NCBI GenBank assembly: GCA_030062745.1
Contig: CP099842.1
Coordinates: 6,119,822 to 6,183,821 of the forward strand
Source: Capitulum mitella
Lineage: Eukaryota > Arthropoda > Thecostraca > Pollicipedomorpha > Pollicipedidae
DNA: 64,000 nucleotides
Direction of reading: 5' to 3'
Under the pieces are notes generated by a model. It was not told where the DNA came from. It ran no database searches and saw nothing but the letters and a program-made list of their open reading frames with translations. Shown here in pieces: positions 43,431 to 55,683 of this stretch (positions are counted from its first letter, which is position 1; the number at the start of each line of letters is the position of its first letter). A program made the translations under genes and the position numbers.

Positions 43431-43530
43431 CTTTTTCGGATCAATTGAGATAGAAAACAATGTGAATATGTTCACTAACTATTGTATTGAACATCCTTTG
43501 AGCGATCCAGGATCAAACAGGATACCAAAA

Positions 43531-43531
43531 C

Positions 43532-43578
<47 letters not shown>
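43531..43578. repeat. TA microsatellite
   Basis: Pure (TA)n run. Confidence 0.95.
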
Positions 43579-43579
<1 letters not shown>

Positions 43580-43743
43580 CAAAAACCAGTGATGACTAGA
43601 ACAAAGTCATCACAGCAGGATGCACAATAACACGAGATGAACATCACATAAATACCTTCATGATACATTACAAGCTCAAGGACCTGGACCAGCACTCAGC
43701 TGGGATGTTGCGGTAACCAGAGCAAAAATACGGCAGCAGCAAG

Positions 43744-43793
43744 CCTGCTACCATCAAGCTGCTTCAGGCCTGCTACCATCAAGCTGCTTCTTC
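43744..43793. repeat. 25-bp tandem duplication
   Basis: CCTGCTACCATCAAGCTGCT plus TCAGG is repeated once. Confidence 0.9.
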
Positions 43794-43799
43794 CTTGCT

Positions 43800-45400
43800 C
43801 TTCGGGAAAAGGTGGTAATTAATGCAAGGAGAAGTTGGCATTCCAGACTGAACTGCCATTACGCCAAACAGGTACTGCACAATCTGACATGTTATTGGTC
43901 TGAAAACGAGACACATTACCTAAAAAGTAAACTGCAAGGTTGTTGCATAAGGTTTTTGCTTAACCATTGGCTAAAATAAATAAATGGACCGAATGTTTGC
44001 AACCAAAAACTGTGTTTCACAACAGAAAAACCACATGACAAAATTGCTGGCATAGTATAAAAGACCTGCTTGCCCTTTTTTCACCAGTTTTTGCAATTTA
44101 AAACGCATTTTATCTCCCACTGCTCCCAGGAACAGGAGTGTCAACTAAGGAGCAACTAAGCCAGCTTTAAAGTGAACATCATTGAAAGCAACAAAGGCAG
44201 ATTGGCTCCCCAGGGCAATGAGAGCAATGAATGTGATCTCCGACTGCCTTGTACCATTCCTAAACTGTGTGCATTCTACAGTAAAAACGGCTGAATACAT
44301 ACTTGATATATGTGCACATATTCCATGATGAAATCGCTTATAACTGACATAAAGAAACACATTTGCTGTACATAAACACTATTGAGAATGTGCGCTATTT
44401 CTGAGCAATCAGATTTCAAACAAAATATTTGACAGTATTCAAAGTCCACATATATTCAGATACTGAAATCATTACCAAAATAATCAGAAACCCAGTAGCT
44501 GAACAATATTGATGTCCAAGCATATGACTAAGCATAAGTATCAAGAATACTTTATCCTGGTGTCCAGCTACAAATCATGCATCAGACCAGAATGCACTGT
44601 GGTACCGAAAAGACGTTAGCCAATTTTGGTGTCACGTGACGCCCTACATACAGACTACAGGTTGATTAATACTCCCTTTGATAAATATCATGGGGTGTGC
44701 AAATGTCTATTTCCTGTTGATAATGCAATCTTGTTTTTAATGGGAGTATCTTGTGCTGACATGTTGCAAAGGTCTACTAGTATAATCATCAATATGCCTA
44801 TGTTATCGGTGTCAGAATTTTTGTGGATAACATTGCAATGTTATGCTTAGATTTCCTGAAGATTTGGAAATGATAATCAAATAGAGCCATCCAAATATCT
44901 AAATACTAAAACAACAGATCGCTCAACTTTAATGTGGGTACACCTTGGTACATGTGTACTATCCAGGCACCCATCATGCACTGTCATCCAGCCTGCAGCT
45001 GTGCCTTGCCTTGCCTTACCTTACCTTACCTTACCTTTCCTACAGCTGTCGGAAATTATACAGATTATAAATTCACCTTGCCTGTTGGTCATCTGCTAAC
45101 CAACTAAGCTGCGCCAGACTTTTTCATAATTAAATCATAACGTGCATGGGTAAAGGAAGAGGTACTGATGTCGATCCCATGACATTGTACGGCGGATTTC
45201 CTCGTTCTTCAAGGCTTGGGAACATTGAGCTATTTTTTTTCTACTTAGTCGCGAGAACCACACCACAAATGCCTACAGCTAAGCGCTACCAAATTTTGGT
45301 ATAATATTCCAGTTATAGTCTGAATCTCTGGATCAGGTACATTTTTGTTTTTTTTCGGTATATAGGATGGAAAACTTTGGCTGGGGCCACGTCCCCGTAC
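43800..45400. other. No gene recognised
   Basis: AT-rich. A short CCTTG/CCTTA pentamer run lies at 45,003-45,040. Nothing else is supported. Confidence 0.45.
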
Positions 45401-45409
45401 AGCAGTTCT

Positions 45410-46480
45410 TCAACGGCCGCCGCCACTGACCGAGCAGAGGCATGTAGTCCACCAAGACGTGTTCAGCAGCAAGGACGTCGGTTCCATAAACACTGACTCG
45501 TCGACGAGGGAGACCCTCGTGACACGAGAGCCAATGACGGCGTCATCTTTTCCAGTGACGCCGCCTTTACGTACACTGCGCCGAAGGTTTTGCTCACGTC
45601 CTCTCGTGTCACGCGCTGCCAGGGATGATGCCTCATTCACTTCGCGACGACCTCTCGGTACCACGTCTTCAGTAGTTCGGAAACAGTTGCTTCGAGGGGC
45701 TGCAGCCGGTGGGGCGTGGGTGGAAACGCCAACATGTCCACCTCATTCTTCATGGCGATGCCGATGATCCTCAACAAGACGTGACTGCTATGACGGTCCA
45801 CTGGCAGGAGGACACGTCTCGTGGTGCTGGTGCCGATCTCATTTAAGACGGTCTTCAGCCGCGGCGAAAATATCTGCCCTGTTGACCAGCCGCTCTCCGA
45901 GACGTAGAGTACCGTCCCAGAAGGCGCTCCGGCTTCCAGTGTCACCCTGTGACGCCTGCGTGTGAACACCAGACGGGAGCGTCACGCATCCGTCGCGGTG
46001 ACGCAGCACGCAGTCGCCGTCGTGTTTCGTCCCCGCTCAGAGCTCGTTGCAACCCCCAACTCCCACTGCAGCCAACTCCTGCCTTTCTCAGCAAGTATTT
46101 TGGGCTACACTTCAGCCTCTGAGAGGGCGGCTTCATGGACGGTGTACACTCTGTATGACGGGCACTAGTGCTTCGTCATGATATTCGTCAGGCTCTTAAA
46201 GAACGGCTAAACCTCTGACCTAAAATCCGTTGACCGTCCGATACTTGTTGGCTCTGGTGTGCTTGCCACCGTCTTCAGATGTCTCTTCAAGAAAAGGGGT
46301 GCTCAGTGGATGTCTGCCATCTGCAAACTTCCGTCAAATGGAGGGTCCATGTTGAGACTCCCCGCAGCGTGTCCACCTTACGAAGACAAGCATGTAATCT
46401 ACACACCCTCGACTGTTTACGTAAATGCGTCCAAGGACGGAATTTGGTAGAGTACATTTACGAAAACACAGTACTTAAGC
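45410..46480 (-). mobile_element. Older pogo/Tigger-like transposase relic
   Basis: Read leftward: LFLKRHLKTVASTPEPTSIG (family FLKRHPE...RTPEPTSL), then a VYTVHEAAL word in place of the first catalytic box (NVDETG), KILAEKGR, SSERG, TACCVTATDA, then GAPSGTVLYVSESGWSTGQI, VLLPVDRHSSHV (second catalytic Asp) and PHRLQPLEATVSELLKTWY, where the third catalytic position is Glu instead of Asp. At least three in-frame stops and one lost catalytic box show that it is dead. It belongs to a different pogo lineage from the element at 33,921-35,744 (LDNFSGHP versus VDRHSSHV) and is much older. Its C-terminal continuation is in another frame at 45,410-45,664, and no inverted ends were found. Confidence 0.85.
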
Positions 46481-46559
46481 AAAAGGCGAATACAAAGTGT
46501 CCCTTGTGGATTGCACTTCCGGATACAATCAGAAGGCTAGAGGCGTCTCTTGCTTCGCT

Positions 46560-46740
46560 GTAAATCCGCTTGACAACCGGCTGAGCTGTTCAATCAAAAG
46601 CCATTTTTATGACATCTTGCAAATCTATTCCCAAGTTACAAATGCATGCTTTTGAGCTGGACCCGCCCGAACAGACCTCGTGGCACCACAGCTCCAACTT
46701 CCACACGATTCCTTCACCCCACAGTGCACACATGTCACAG
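46560..46740 (-). mobile_element. Second copy of the cysteine-rich repeat
   Basis: This matches 42,640-42,835 in the same orientation, including the non-coding CAACCGGCTGAGCTGTTCA word beyond the stop. The frame CALWGEGI ... ELWCHEVCS ... CICNLGID is conserved with copy one. It lies just 5' of the pogo relic on the minus strand but seems separate from it. Confidence 0.6.
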
Positions 46741-46744
46741 CAAA

Positions 46745-48685
46745 AAATGTTTAGCGCCGTGGGTGCTAGTGGGTGCTTACCTTAGCCTGATATAGAGCGA
46801 CAAATAGCCTCCAGAGTAGCTCTTTTAGCGTGAAGTGTTAGCTGACCTGTTAATCCAGCAGCACTTATTTAACCAAGTTGTTTTTTCTTCCTTCAACTGC
46901 GTTTTTTTGTGCGAAGGTACTAACACGCTGCGATAAGGTCGACAGCTATCGTAAGCAGCCACGGATATGAGCACCGTGTGCGGTGTTTGCAATGCATTGA
47001 AACTGAGGCCGATTCTGGACAAAGCACCATAACTGCTACCTTGGATCTTCAGGAAGGGTAGAAAGGATGCACACAAAAATAGGCGGGAATTTGCGCTCTG
47101 AATTTCTTCTTACGCTACGCGAAGGAGTTTGTAGAAAGAAGTGGCTGGGGACGCGCTAATGTTAGCAGCCCACGGGCGATTTCTGCAGTAGTTTGTTTTG
47201 GGTCGAGCGGAAAATGTGTTGATGCGTGGGCGTCTATCGCGAAAATGACGCCATCGACGCCATTTGCTGTGTGCTCGGCTGCGTTCAGTGCAAGACTGCA
47301 AACCAGTGTTACATAATCAACCAAGTGCAGTGTGTCCGGAAGTGTGTAGACAGCGCCGCGAGGCCGGAACTAAAGATGAGGTGTTTTAGTGGTTGAATTC
47401 CCAATTCGTTGAATTTTACCCACACTGGGTGCCCATCAAGGAGGTCCGCGAACGGAGGAATCTTTATTCACCCTTCGCTGAGAAAGTAACGTTGACTCCG
47501 TGGCCCTACTTCGCATGGGATATTTAGCACTAGTTTTGAACCCCACACTAATAGCATGGATGAGGTATGCTTAAACTGACAGATCGCTCCAAGAACCATG
47601 GACAAACGAGGCCCGAAGAACATGGGGTAATTCCGCGGCGCGTGGCGCGGCTGGCAAATAAAACAGATCTATTGAACACGCAAGAAATGGCGTTTTCACG
47701 CCTGTGCATGTGTTTCTGAAACCACGGGAAATTTAATGGATCCCCGGACAGAAATACAATCGTCAAGACATGGAAAATTATGTAAACATACGGACTTACC
47801 CATTTTCGTAGCATAAGCTATTTTGAGATGAGGTTTAAACATTGTTCCAGCATCGCTAGGACATGTTCCTAGGGAAAGTCGCGTTATTGTGTGTAAGACA
47901 GTTAATAAATTCCATCTACGGATATAGGCCGCTTTCATTATATTTCAGTCTATTTCGATTCAAGTATTGAAAAGCGTAGTCGTGACTCATTTCAGTACAA
48001 TTAGTGATGCATTTGGAGTCACTGGGGGTACAGTGCCTTGACCTCAGTGATGTTAGAACATCGTAGTATTTTTTCCATTATCAGTTCTTATGAAATCGCA
48101 ATTTTTTTAATACGCATGAAACTATCTATCAGTATGTGGGTGCCCACGGTTTACCCTGATGATATTCTGACGTCATTTATGCATCGGCTTTAAGCAAATA
48201 GCAATCAGAAGGGTTGGCAGCAGTTGACTGAAACTTTTTTTGCCAAGAGTGTTAACCGGTTAATAATGGTGGGCTAATAGCAGGGCTGGTAGAACATGGC
48301 AAAACACTGCAAAAAATGCTTCCTTGAAAGCTTCATTTTGAAAGCACCATTGTGTGCTTTCTAGCCTTCAGAATATAGGTACACAAACCATACAAAATTG
48401 TGTAACTTGCAGCAATTATAGGGAAATATACCGAACAGGTTAGGCTTAACATACTAACATATTGTCAACATACTGTCAGTCATACTAAATGCGCACCTGC
48501 AACGTGGATATGGTGTAGAAGCACATGCAAGATTGAAAGAAAGACAGTACCTGATGGGTATTGATTGAGTGACCACTCATAGAATATTCCCTTCCAAATG
48601 CTAGCCGTTTCGAGATATTTGCAACACTCACATCCACCCTGATGGCAGCTTCCATGCTTCGACAGTTCTCTAAGGTAGTTCTCTA
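46745..48685. other. No gene recognised
   Basis: Short frames only, with no motif. Confidence 0.45.
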
Positions 48686-48723
48686 AGGTTATAAGGCCAC
48701 CTATATGCGTGGCCTTATAACCT
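48686..48723. repeat. 15-bp perfect hairpin, 8-nt loop
   Basis: AGGTTATAAGGCCAC (48,686-48,700) pairs exactly with 48,709-48,723. A short direct repeat TAGTTCTCTAAGG-like precedes it. Confidence 0.88.
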
Positions 48724-48729
48724 CAGGAT

Positions 48730-50280
48730 CTGTAGACTAGTTGTATATTACTAGATAGCTGTACGCTACTCTTGCTTGCTCCCATCCATCCTTGCTCCCA
48801 CCCAGCATTTTAATTGACAGGTCGGGAGCAATTTGCGGAATGCTTTGCCTGCAATAGGCCAATATATTTGTCTAATGCGGAGAGATATTCATTGTAATGT
48901 TCCACATATTTCGGTTTATGTAAGAACATTGAGTTAATTAGAGGCAAAAGGCAAAATGTATGGTGTTTTTAAAGCACTAAAAAAAACATTTAGTGAATGA
49001 AGTTAACTGCTGTCACTTTCTGCCATTTTGTGCCGGTTTTAGCCAGTTTTAACTGTCCGTGTGGCAGAGAAGAATTTTGGCTGGTTAAAATGCCAACCCT
49101 GTACATCAAGCACTTATTTATTTTTGAATGAAATAGATACCCATATTGCACAAGTGGCCTACGTAAGGCACTAATTAGCCTCAGAAGCTACACAGATCTA
49201 CTATCATTGTTCAAACATGCTGATACTCAAACGTGAAACTTTGTAAAAAAAAATCTTCGCCCTTCGAGCATATTTTATGCAATCTGTTAACTGGCATGCA
49301 ACAATGGTATAATGAAACCAGTATTTACATACTGAAAGTGGATCATTCATTAAAGAACTTTTCGTGCTGGCATTTGGTAAACACAGATCAAGGGGTTGCG
49401 ACCTTTTGGTAATTGTTACCTTTGAGAATATTGCTTATGATGTTGACTTTGGGGTGTATCATATCTGTTAGTTTTTTTATTTAATCGATTCTGTGACATA
49501 ATTTTTTTGCATTCATGGATCATGAAGTTGGCTGCTTAGTATTCCAATTTGTACCGTCTAAATGTAATCGAGACGCAATTCTTTCTGGTTATTTTATGAT
49601 GACAGCATTGGGATGAGACCAGGGGCGCTACCAGCTATATTTGTTTGTTTGTTTGTTTGTTTCTGTTTTGGTTTTTGCTTTTGTTTTGTTTTTGTTTTCT
49701 TTTGTCTCTTTTTGGTTTTATTTTGTTTGGAGGAAGCATGCTCAATTGAGAGCCCCTTCTCGGTACACGGTATCCCATACCAAAGTGCTTAACCGCCAAT
49801 TCTTGAGCAGTGTGGAATCATGTTTGACGAGCGGAAATGTACGAGGAATTTGGGAATGTTGTGTCAAACCCGCATAATAACTCTACTGCATCCTGAATTT
49901 TGTTTGGTGTTTGCCTTCAGTAGGAGCAAAATCGACAATGTTTACTTGCCAAATGGCGGGGATCACCTACAGTCTGGCTCAGTACTCTGAAATCTGGCCA
50001 ACTGTGTGCGAGTGAAGCGGATGTAAATTCATGCTACTGGGATCCTGTGTCGAACTCTCTTGCCGGGTTGCTCCTTTCCCTGTCTATACTGACCACCAGC
50101 ATAACCCGGAATAGAATGTGCTATTTTGCCACCTTTCATTGTCTCGTGGTGGGTGTGTTTAAAGCCCCTTCCCGTCTATCTCGATAATTTATGGTCCAAT
50201 TCGGCTGGCTGAAACGGTAATTGATAGCGCTGAGCCTTGCGATCCCTGTGGTATCTACATTTTTTATTTTTGGATGACTG
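48730..50280. other. No gene recognised
   Basis: AT-rich. A TTTGT-rich tract lies at 49,640-49,730. Nothing else is supported. Confidence 0.45.
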
Positions 50281-50284
50281 ATGG

Positions 50285-50465
50285 CGACCTGTGAGGTCAG
50301 GTCAAACGCAAAAAACTGAGCATTTTTCTCCGGAGTCGCCTAACCACGAAGAAAAACAGAAATAGGCTGGCGTCTTTTCTTGGAATATGTTCCTAGCAGC
50401 CTAAATTTCATATTCTAAGTGCCACCTGACCCGAGGTCATACAAGGTAAAGGTCAAGGTTGGATT
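50285..50465. repeat. TGACC-rich repeat segment
   Basis: GACCTGTGAGGTCAGGTCA near 50,290 and CCTGACCCGAGGTCAT and AAAGGTCAAGG near 50,430-50,460. It is similar in style to 55,558-55,585 (GACCTGTGAGGTCAAAG). Element borders are not seen. Confidence 0.5.
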
Positions 50466-50469
50466 GGGT

Positions 50470-53400
50470 TTGATCTCGGTTATAACGTGTCATGCGATAC
50501 ATGTTTGCTGGTCCATTTGATATGGAGATTCTAAAAAAAGATATTTTCAAAGGGCCTTGGACACAAGAAAAACCTGAATGCCACAATTATCGAGCACATG
50601 CAACATTGCAATATTCTGTAGTTTCAAATACGGAGCACCACAAGCACCCTACTTGCCTCCATCTGACATCTCTGGGTGACCCTACAAGTCAGTCTGTCTC
50701 ATATAGCACGTTTCTACGGAATGTTGAGCAACTTTGCAAAAGCAAATATTTCCACACCGGCCATTCACATTAAACAGACTCCACCAATTAACTTGCTAAG
50801 TTGGGATCTGTACAGAACCACAAAAGGTCAGTCTACGAAAACTATACTGCAATGTTTCAAGAAACTACTGAGCAAGTCGTACATGCAGTTTGTTGCAAGG
50901 AAATTCAGTGTTCCATCTGGTCCTATCCGAAAAGGCTCATTTAGTCCCTTTTTCTAAAATGTGTTCTCACTGAACACAGGAAATGGAAAATACATATTTG
51001 ACCCAGGGTGACAGAACATAAGGTAAGAGGTGTTCCACATTGAACTCTCAGAGCATGCTGATATGCAATAAAAGCCACAGGCACGATACATTCTAAAAAC
51101 ATCGACAAAACGGCAGTGAAGTAAAATTGAACGTCAAATCTCAGAACATGTTCCTCTTTGTGACGTAATGAAAACGTAACCTAAGACGACTTCATTTCCA
51201 AGTTTTGCTCAGTATGTGCAGAAGTGGTGTAAGAAAAAGTGCTGAAATATTCAAGACGCAGCGTTTGTTCGTTTGGGAGATATCTAAGAAATGTGTCCAG
51301 GGAGGGGGGCTTTCAACGCCTCCCACGGCTATGGCGTTATAAAGCAAAGGATGTGGTCAAACTGATATCTAAGCTCCCCGGCTATACAGATGGCTGGGCA
51401 GGTCAAAATGTGCGTAGGGGTATAGTTCAGCGGTCAGTTTGTGACAAGTGCTTATGGCAAATGTTACTCACCAAAACAATTCCTTGTCGGAGCCCTCCTT
51501 GTGGCGTGTGCTCACCACCACGTGGTGGGCACGACGAATAGTCCCGGGAACGCGAGAATTCGGGCTCGCGACCCCGGCTCGCGAAACCAGAGCCTTCGTT
51601 TCACCTTCGGTTTCACCCTTGCCTTAGTTTTTTGTTTACTGAGTCTTTAGTTTTCCTTTACGAGGATGAAGTTCCTGCTACCACGTGAAAATGCGTCAAG
51701 TTGTTCCATTTGTGTGAAAACTCCACTTTTGTGCACATAAGAAGGAAGATTATTAAGTGCATATAGTAGTGACGAAGTAATTCTGTGCGGTCGCGAGGGA
51801 TGCTGTCGTTTGTGAACCAGACAAGGTTGCGATGTTTCCCCTCATCTTTTGGCCCCCGAATGGACAAAGTTAACCTAAACGGGCCTCAGAACAGGAATAA
51901 GAAAAATGGCATCACAGAAGCCAGGCAGCATTATTTTGACCCACTCGAGGTTAGCGAGAAGCCCCTCATGACAGATCAACGTTTCCGCTTGAAATCAAAT
52001 GATCATGCAACAGACAATCGACATTGGAGTCGAACCTGGCGCCAGGTATATCATTAGTTTGATGTAGAACATTTAACGCACTTCGTCGGCCGCATTAGGT
52101 TACGTGAATATATTCTCGTGAAAAGCCGTGCCAGCGACACATGTTAAACTACAACAGTCCTGCAGAGCTGGAACCGTGCATCCCGCCGAGTAAGATAGAG
52201 ATGAGGGTTGTTCGTCATTTTCCTTCCTCTCCTGCAGGGAACGAGATATATCGGGTGCAAAGTAAATTCAGCTTTCTCGGGTGGGTTAATTTTTCCTCGC
52301 AGACTTGAAGGCCGTTTTCTGCAATGATTGCTACCGTTCATTGTGCTTTAATTTAATGGTGCACCACCCCAAATATCCAGTGCATCAAAACTGCCAATGT
52401 CAGAAGATGCCAATGCGCACACAGAGAAAAATTTAGTACCCCTGGCGCCAATTTTTTTAATAAGTTCCAATAGGGCGATACTAAACATACCTTTCCTGGA
52501 AAAGTGGCAAACTGCCAACCAGTTTAGAATCAGTTATACTACTTGAGCGTCCCGAAGTATGAAATGGGTGCTAAAATTACTCCTCAAACAGTCAAGTATT
52601 CTGTAAGCACCCGATTCAGTCGCCCAAAATACGCACGAGTGAGCGATTGAGGAGGATTACGTAAATAGTTTTGCGGTCGACTGCTGAATAAGTCTTAATT
52701 AACCCCCGCAATGTAACGTGAACCCCGGTCGGATACTTATCGGGGTGCATCTTTTGCGCGCGCAGACGCGGACAAGACGCCATTTTCGGGCAGTGCGTGG
52801 ACAGGAATGTTGGCAGCGCATCCTGAGGGTGATTTTTGATGGAGGTGAGGCTTTTGGACTCAGCTGTATGTGCGTGATTATTATGTGAGTGCTTTTTAGT
52901 GTTGGGCGAACTTATGCATTTCGTTAGATAAGAAATATAACATAGCATACGCCTTAAGATCCCTAACTTCCAAGGCGGCAAGAGCGCCAACGGGTAGATG
53001 TTTCAGGCAGTCGCAACCCAGCTCCAGACGGGGAAGAAAACCGTTTCATTTGGCGACAGCTTGTATGAACATGAACTGTCCCTAAAGTAAATTGTTTTTC
53101 AGTGGTTTGATTGCTGTGATGGAGTCACGTGCAATGATTGGTTTTGTTGTGGCATACCAACGTTTGTTGTGGCATTGGTTTTGTTGTGGCCTCTCTTTGA
53201 CAGTGCAGGCGTGTCGGTAGGTACGTACGTATGTATGTGAGCCTAAAAATATACTATTCGTGATTAAAACAAAACAAAGTAATGCTACTGATGAATGACG
53301 TGGCTGAAAGATACTTGAGGTTTCTACTTTTCACCCCACTGATTTTTATATCGCTCTACGCACAGGTGTACGTTTTACCGTATACCATATACGTTGGTCC

Positions 53401-54220
53401 ACAAAGCCAGTAAAAAAAATTCTGCTTTGCAGGTCTTTCCAGCCTGACCTCAGTGAAATGCAGGCCTCCGGCCTCAAAAATGACAATATTTATTTGACAA
53501 TAGGTAGGGTAAAACAAGGTAACGCCTCTCAGGAAAGACGCCTTGTGAACCTAGCAGTAAAACGACACTACCTACATTTTAATATTCCTGAAGGCAGCAA
53601 CACGCCTTTCAAAACCCTGGACCAAGTTGCAGCAATGTGGTCTTGTCTAGTGTACAGATATGCGTGATTTACTTTAAGCGCATGCTGATGCAACATCGTC
53701 ATTCTATTTTTGACGACTGGTCTATAAAAAAATAAGACTTTGCGTGAACATTTTTGTAAGCTGGTCATGCATTTATTGGCCTTTTTGCATTAATTTAACC
53801 TGCACAGCGTTCGGTTTCGGTTGGTAGCATTCGGGGTACGGCACCCGTTTTACACGGTGTAAAAAGACCCATGGCACATACCATACGTTAATCAAAATTA
53901 TTAACTGCACGTATACGCAATCATCCGATGGTTAGCGTGACTGGGAATCCTCTAGAATTATAAAGACGTCCTTTCCGCTGGTTTCTCAGGTACCACCGAT
54001 AGGCAACGAGCCGACACATCAATGTAGCAAGTTGGTTAACCTTCGGCGTTCCGGGGGTTCAAGGGAGTTCTGGTTTCCTGAGGCCGGCCGGAAAGGCACG
54101 ACACCAAACTCGGGGTACCTTTCCATGCATCTTTGCTACAACTTGTTAATTTTTAAACTTTTTACTACACCATTTTATTTTTAAGCTTTTTGCTACACCA
54201 TTTAATTTTTAAACTGATGC
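50470..54220. other. No gene recognised
   Basis: Frames at 50,492-50,957 and 53,458-53,667 show no family motif. A weak tRNA-like word (GGGGTATAGTTCAGCGGTC) at 51,418-51,436 may be a SINE relic. A GTTTTGTTGTGGC word recurs near 53,140-53,190. Confidence 0.4.
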
Positions 54221-54224
54221 AGAC

Positions 54225-54550
54225 CTCGGTTCATTGGCCTTGGACAGGTCAAATGAGACCTCGTACCAGAAAATGAAACTGGTATAACATTTTGTGAAAT
54301 TTATCGATTAGGATGAAACTTCGCATATCGATAGAGTATTGTAGAAGCAACAGTTCTGCTACCTCGAATTTTTGGGAAATTTGCAGGTCACTAACCTAAA
54401 GTCAGCTGGAACTTCGGCCTTTTTACGAAATCTGAGGTAAGAAACCCCAGAAACCTTGAATTTGAACCTTGTACGTACACCCTGGTGGTTTCCACGTCCT
54501 TTGTACATGTAATTTTGCAATTCAACCCGTGACCTGAGGTCAGGTCACGT
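54225..54550. repeat. TGACC-rich repeat segment
   Basis: AGGTCA/TGACCT words occur at 54,227-54,275, 54,385-54,400 and 54,529-54,550 (TGACCTGAGGTCAGGTCA). The word CGATTAGGATGAAACTT at 54,305 resembles one in element C. Confidence 0.55.
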
Positions 54551-54560
54551 TTCGTAGCGA

Positions 54561-54684
54561 ATTTTCGGACCCGCAACCGAATACAGTTCTTTGGTTTACA
54601 GTCTTGGAATGTTTATATTCAAATTTTCGGACCCGCAACCGAATACAGTTCTTTGGTTTACAGTCTTGGAATGTTTATATTCAG
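54561..54684. repeat. 62-bp perfect tandem duplication
   Basis: Two adjacent copies starting ATTTTCGGACCCGCAACC at 54,561 and 54,623 appear identical. Either the duplication is very recent or it is an assembly artefact. Confidence 0.92.
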
Positions 54685-54689
54685 TCATA

Positions 54690-55680
54690 TGTGTTTCGGA
54701 TGCACTTTACGACAGCAACTTATTTCCCAAAGGGGGCTCAATGCTATTTAACCCAGACTGACTTGATTTGATCTTTTAAAATATTACGCTGTGTTTCAAG
54801 CGAACACACTTTGCACAGCCACAGGCGATAAAAAATATACCCGTATCTTTCTTCTATACAGTTTGCACGGCCCCATACTCTTGTTTTTGATCCCCAAAAT
54901 AAAAAAAAAACGCTAACGGTGCTAAAACAGCTTCGCGTCAAATATCAGGCTTTTACACTGCAGCCGCTTCCGCCGACTGATTTCTCTGTGACTTAAGCGA
55001 ATAGATGCTTTGGGGTATGGGTTCCATGATGCAGAACGGCTAGTGCATGAGCCGGCTTTGTAGGATTTTATGCTATGTCGTGTCTGATCAATGGAAATGC
55101 GGCAGATGATTCGACAGATGCCAGAAACCCCCAACTTCTATTCCTCAAAAGTTTGACATAGATTGACCTCGTTTGACATAAATATGATAGCTGCAGACCT
55201 GATGCGTAAAACACATTTGCGACCTAATCCAGGGAAAACACAGCCTTTTGCAATGAGAAAAAACGCGATTTACAGAAGCACGACCTTTACAAAAACACGA
55301 CTTCTTCACTTTCATTCTCTTGCGAAATGGTTATATTTGACCTTGAATGCTCTTTTACTATCCCAGATAGATCAATCAGCCATGTTTTTACGTCTGGCCT
55401 CCTTTGGAGACGCGTAAGCGACTTGATTAGGGATCATTCCACGTCGAATTTTACTAGATTGGGGACTTTTTGGCCCCACCCCTTTTGATTTTGAAGAAAT
55501 TTGCTAGTGTCGCGGTATCTAGGGGAAGAATGAAATCCGCCAATTTTGGCCCTGGACGACCTGTGAGGTCAAAGTGAAAGGTCATGGAAAGCCACCGATT
55601 ATTACGGACGTTGCATGATTCAAATGCCCATAGCTCGGAGACAGAACGTCAAAGGAAACTGCAATTAGCACGATTCGGTG
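54690..55680. other. No gene recognised
   Basis: Short frames only. The right part (from about 55,440) is TGACC-rich repeat sequence; GGGGACTTTTTGGCCCCACC at 55,463 resembles GGGCACTTTTGTGCCCCACC near 41,412. Confidence 0.4.
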
Positions 55681-55683
55681 CAA

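Noticed and set aside
51411-51650. Possible tRNA-like SINE (GGGGTATAGTTCAGCGGTC)
   Set aside because: The A box is fair but the B box is poor (GGGCTCGCGACCCC), and no tail or flanking duplication could be found.
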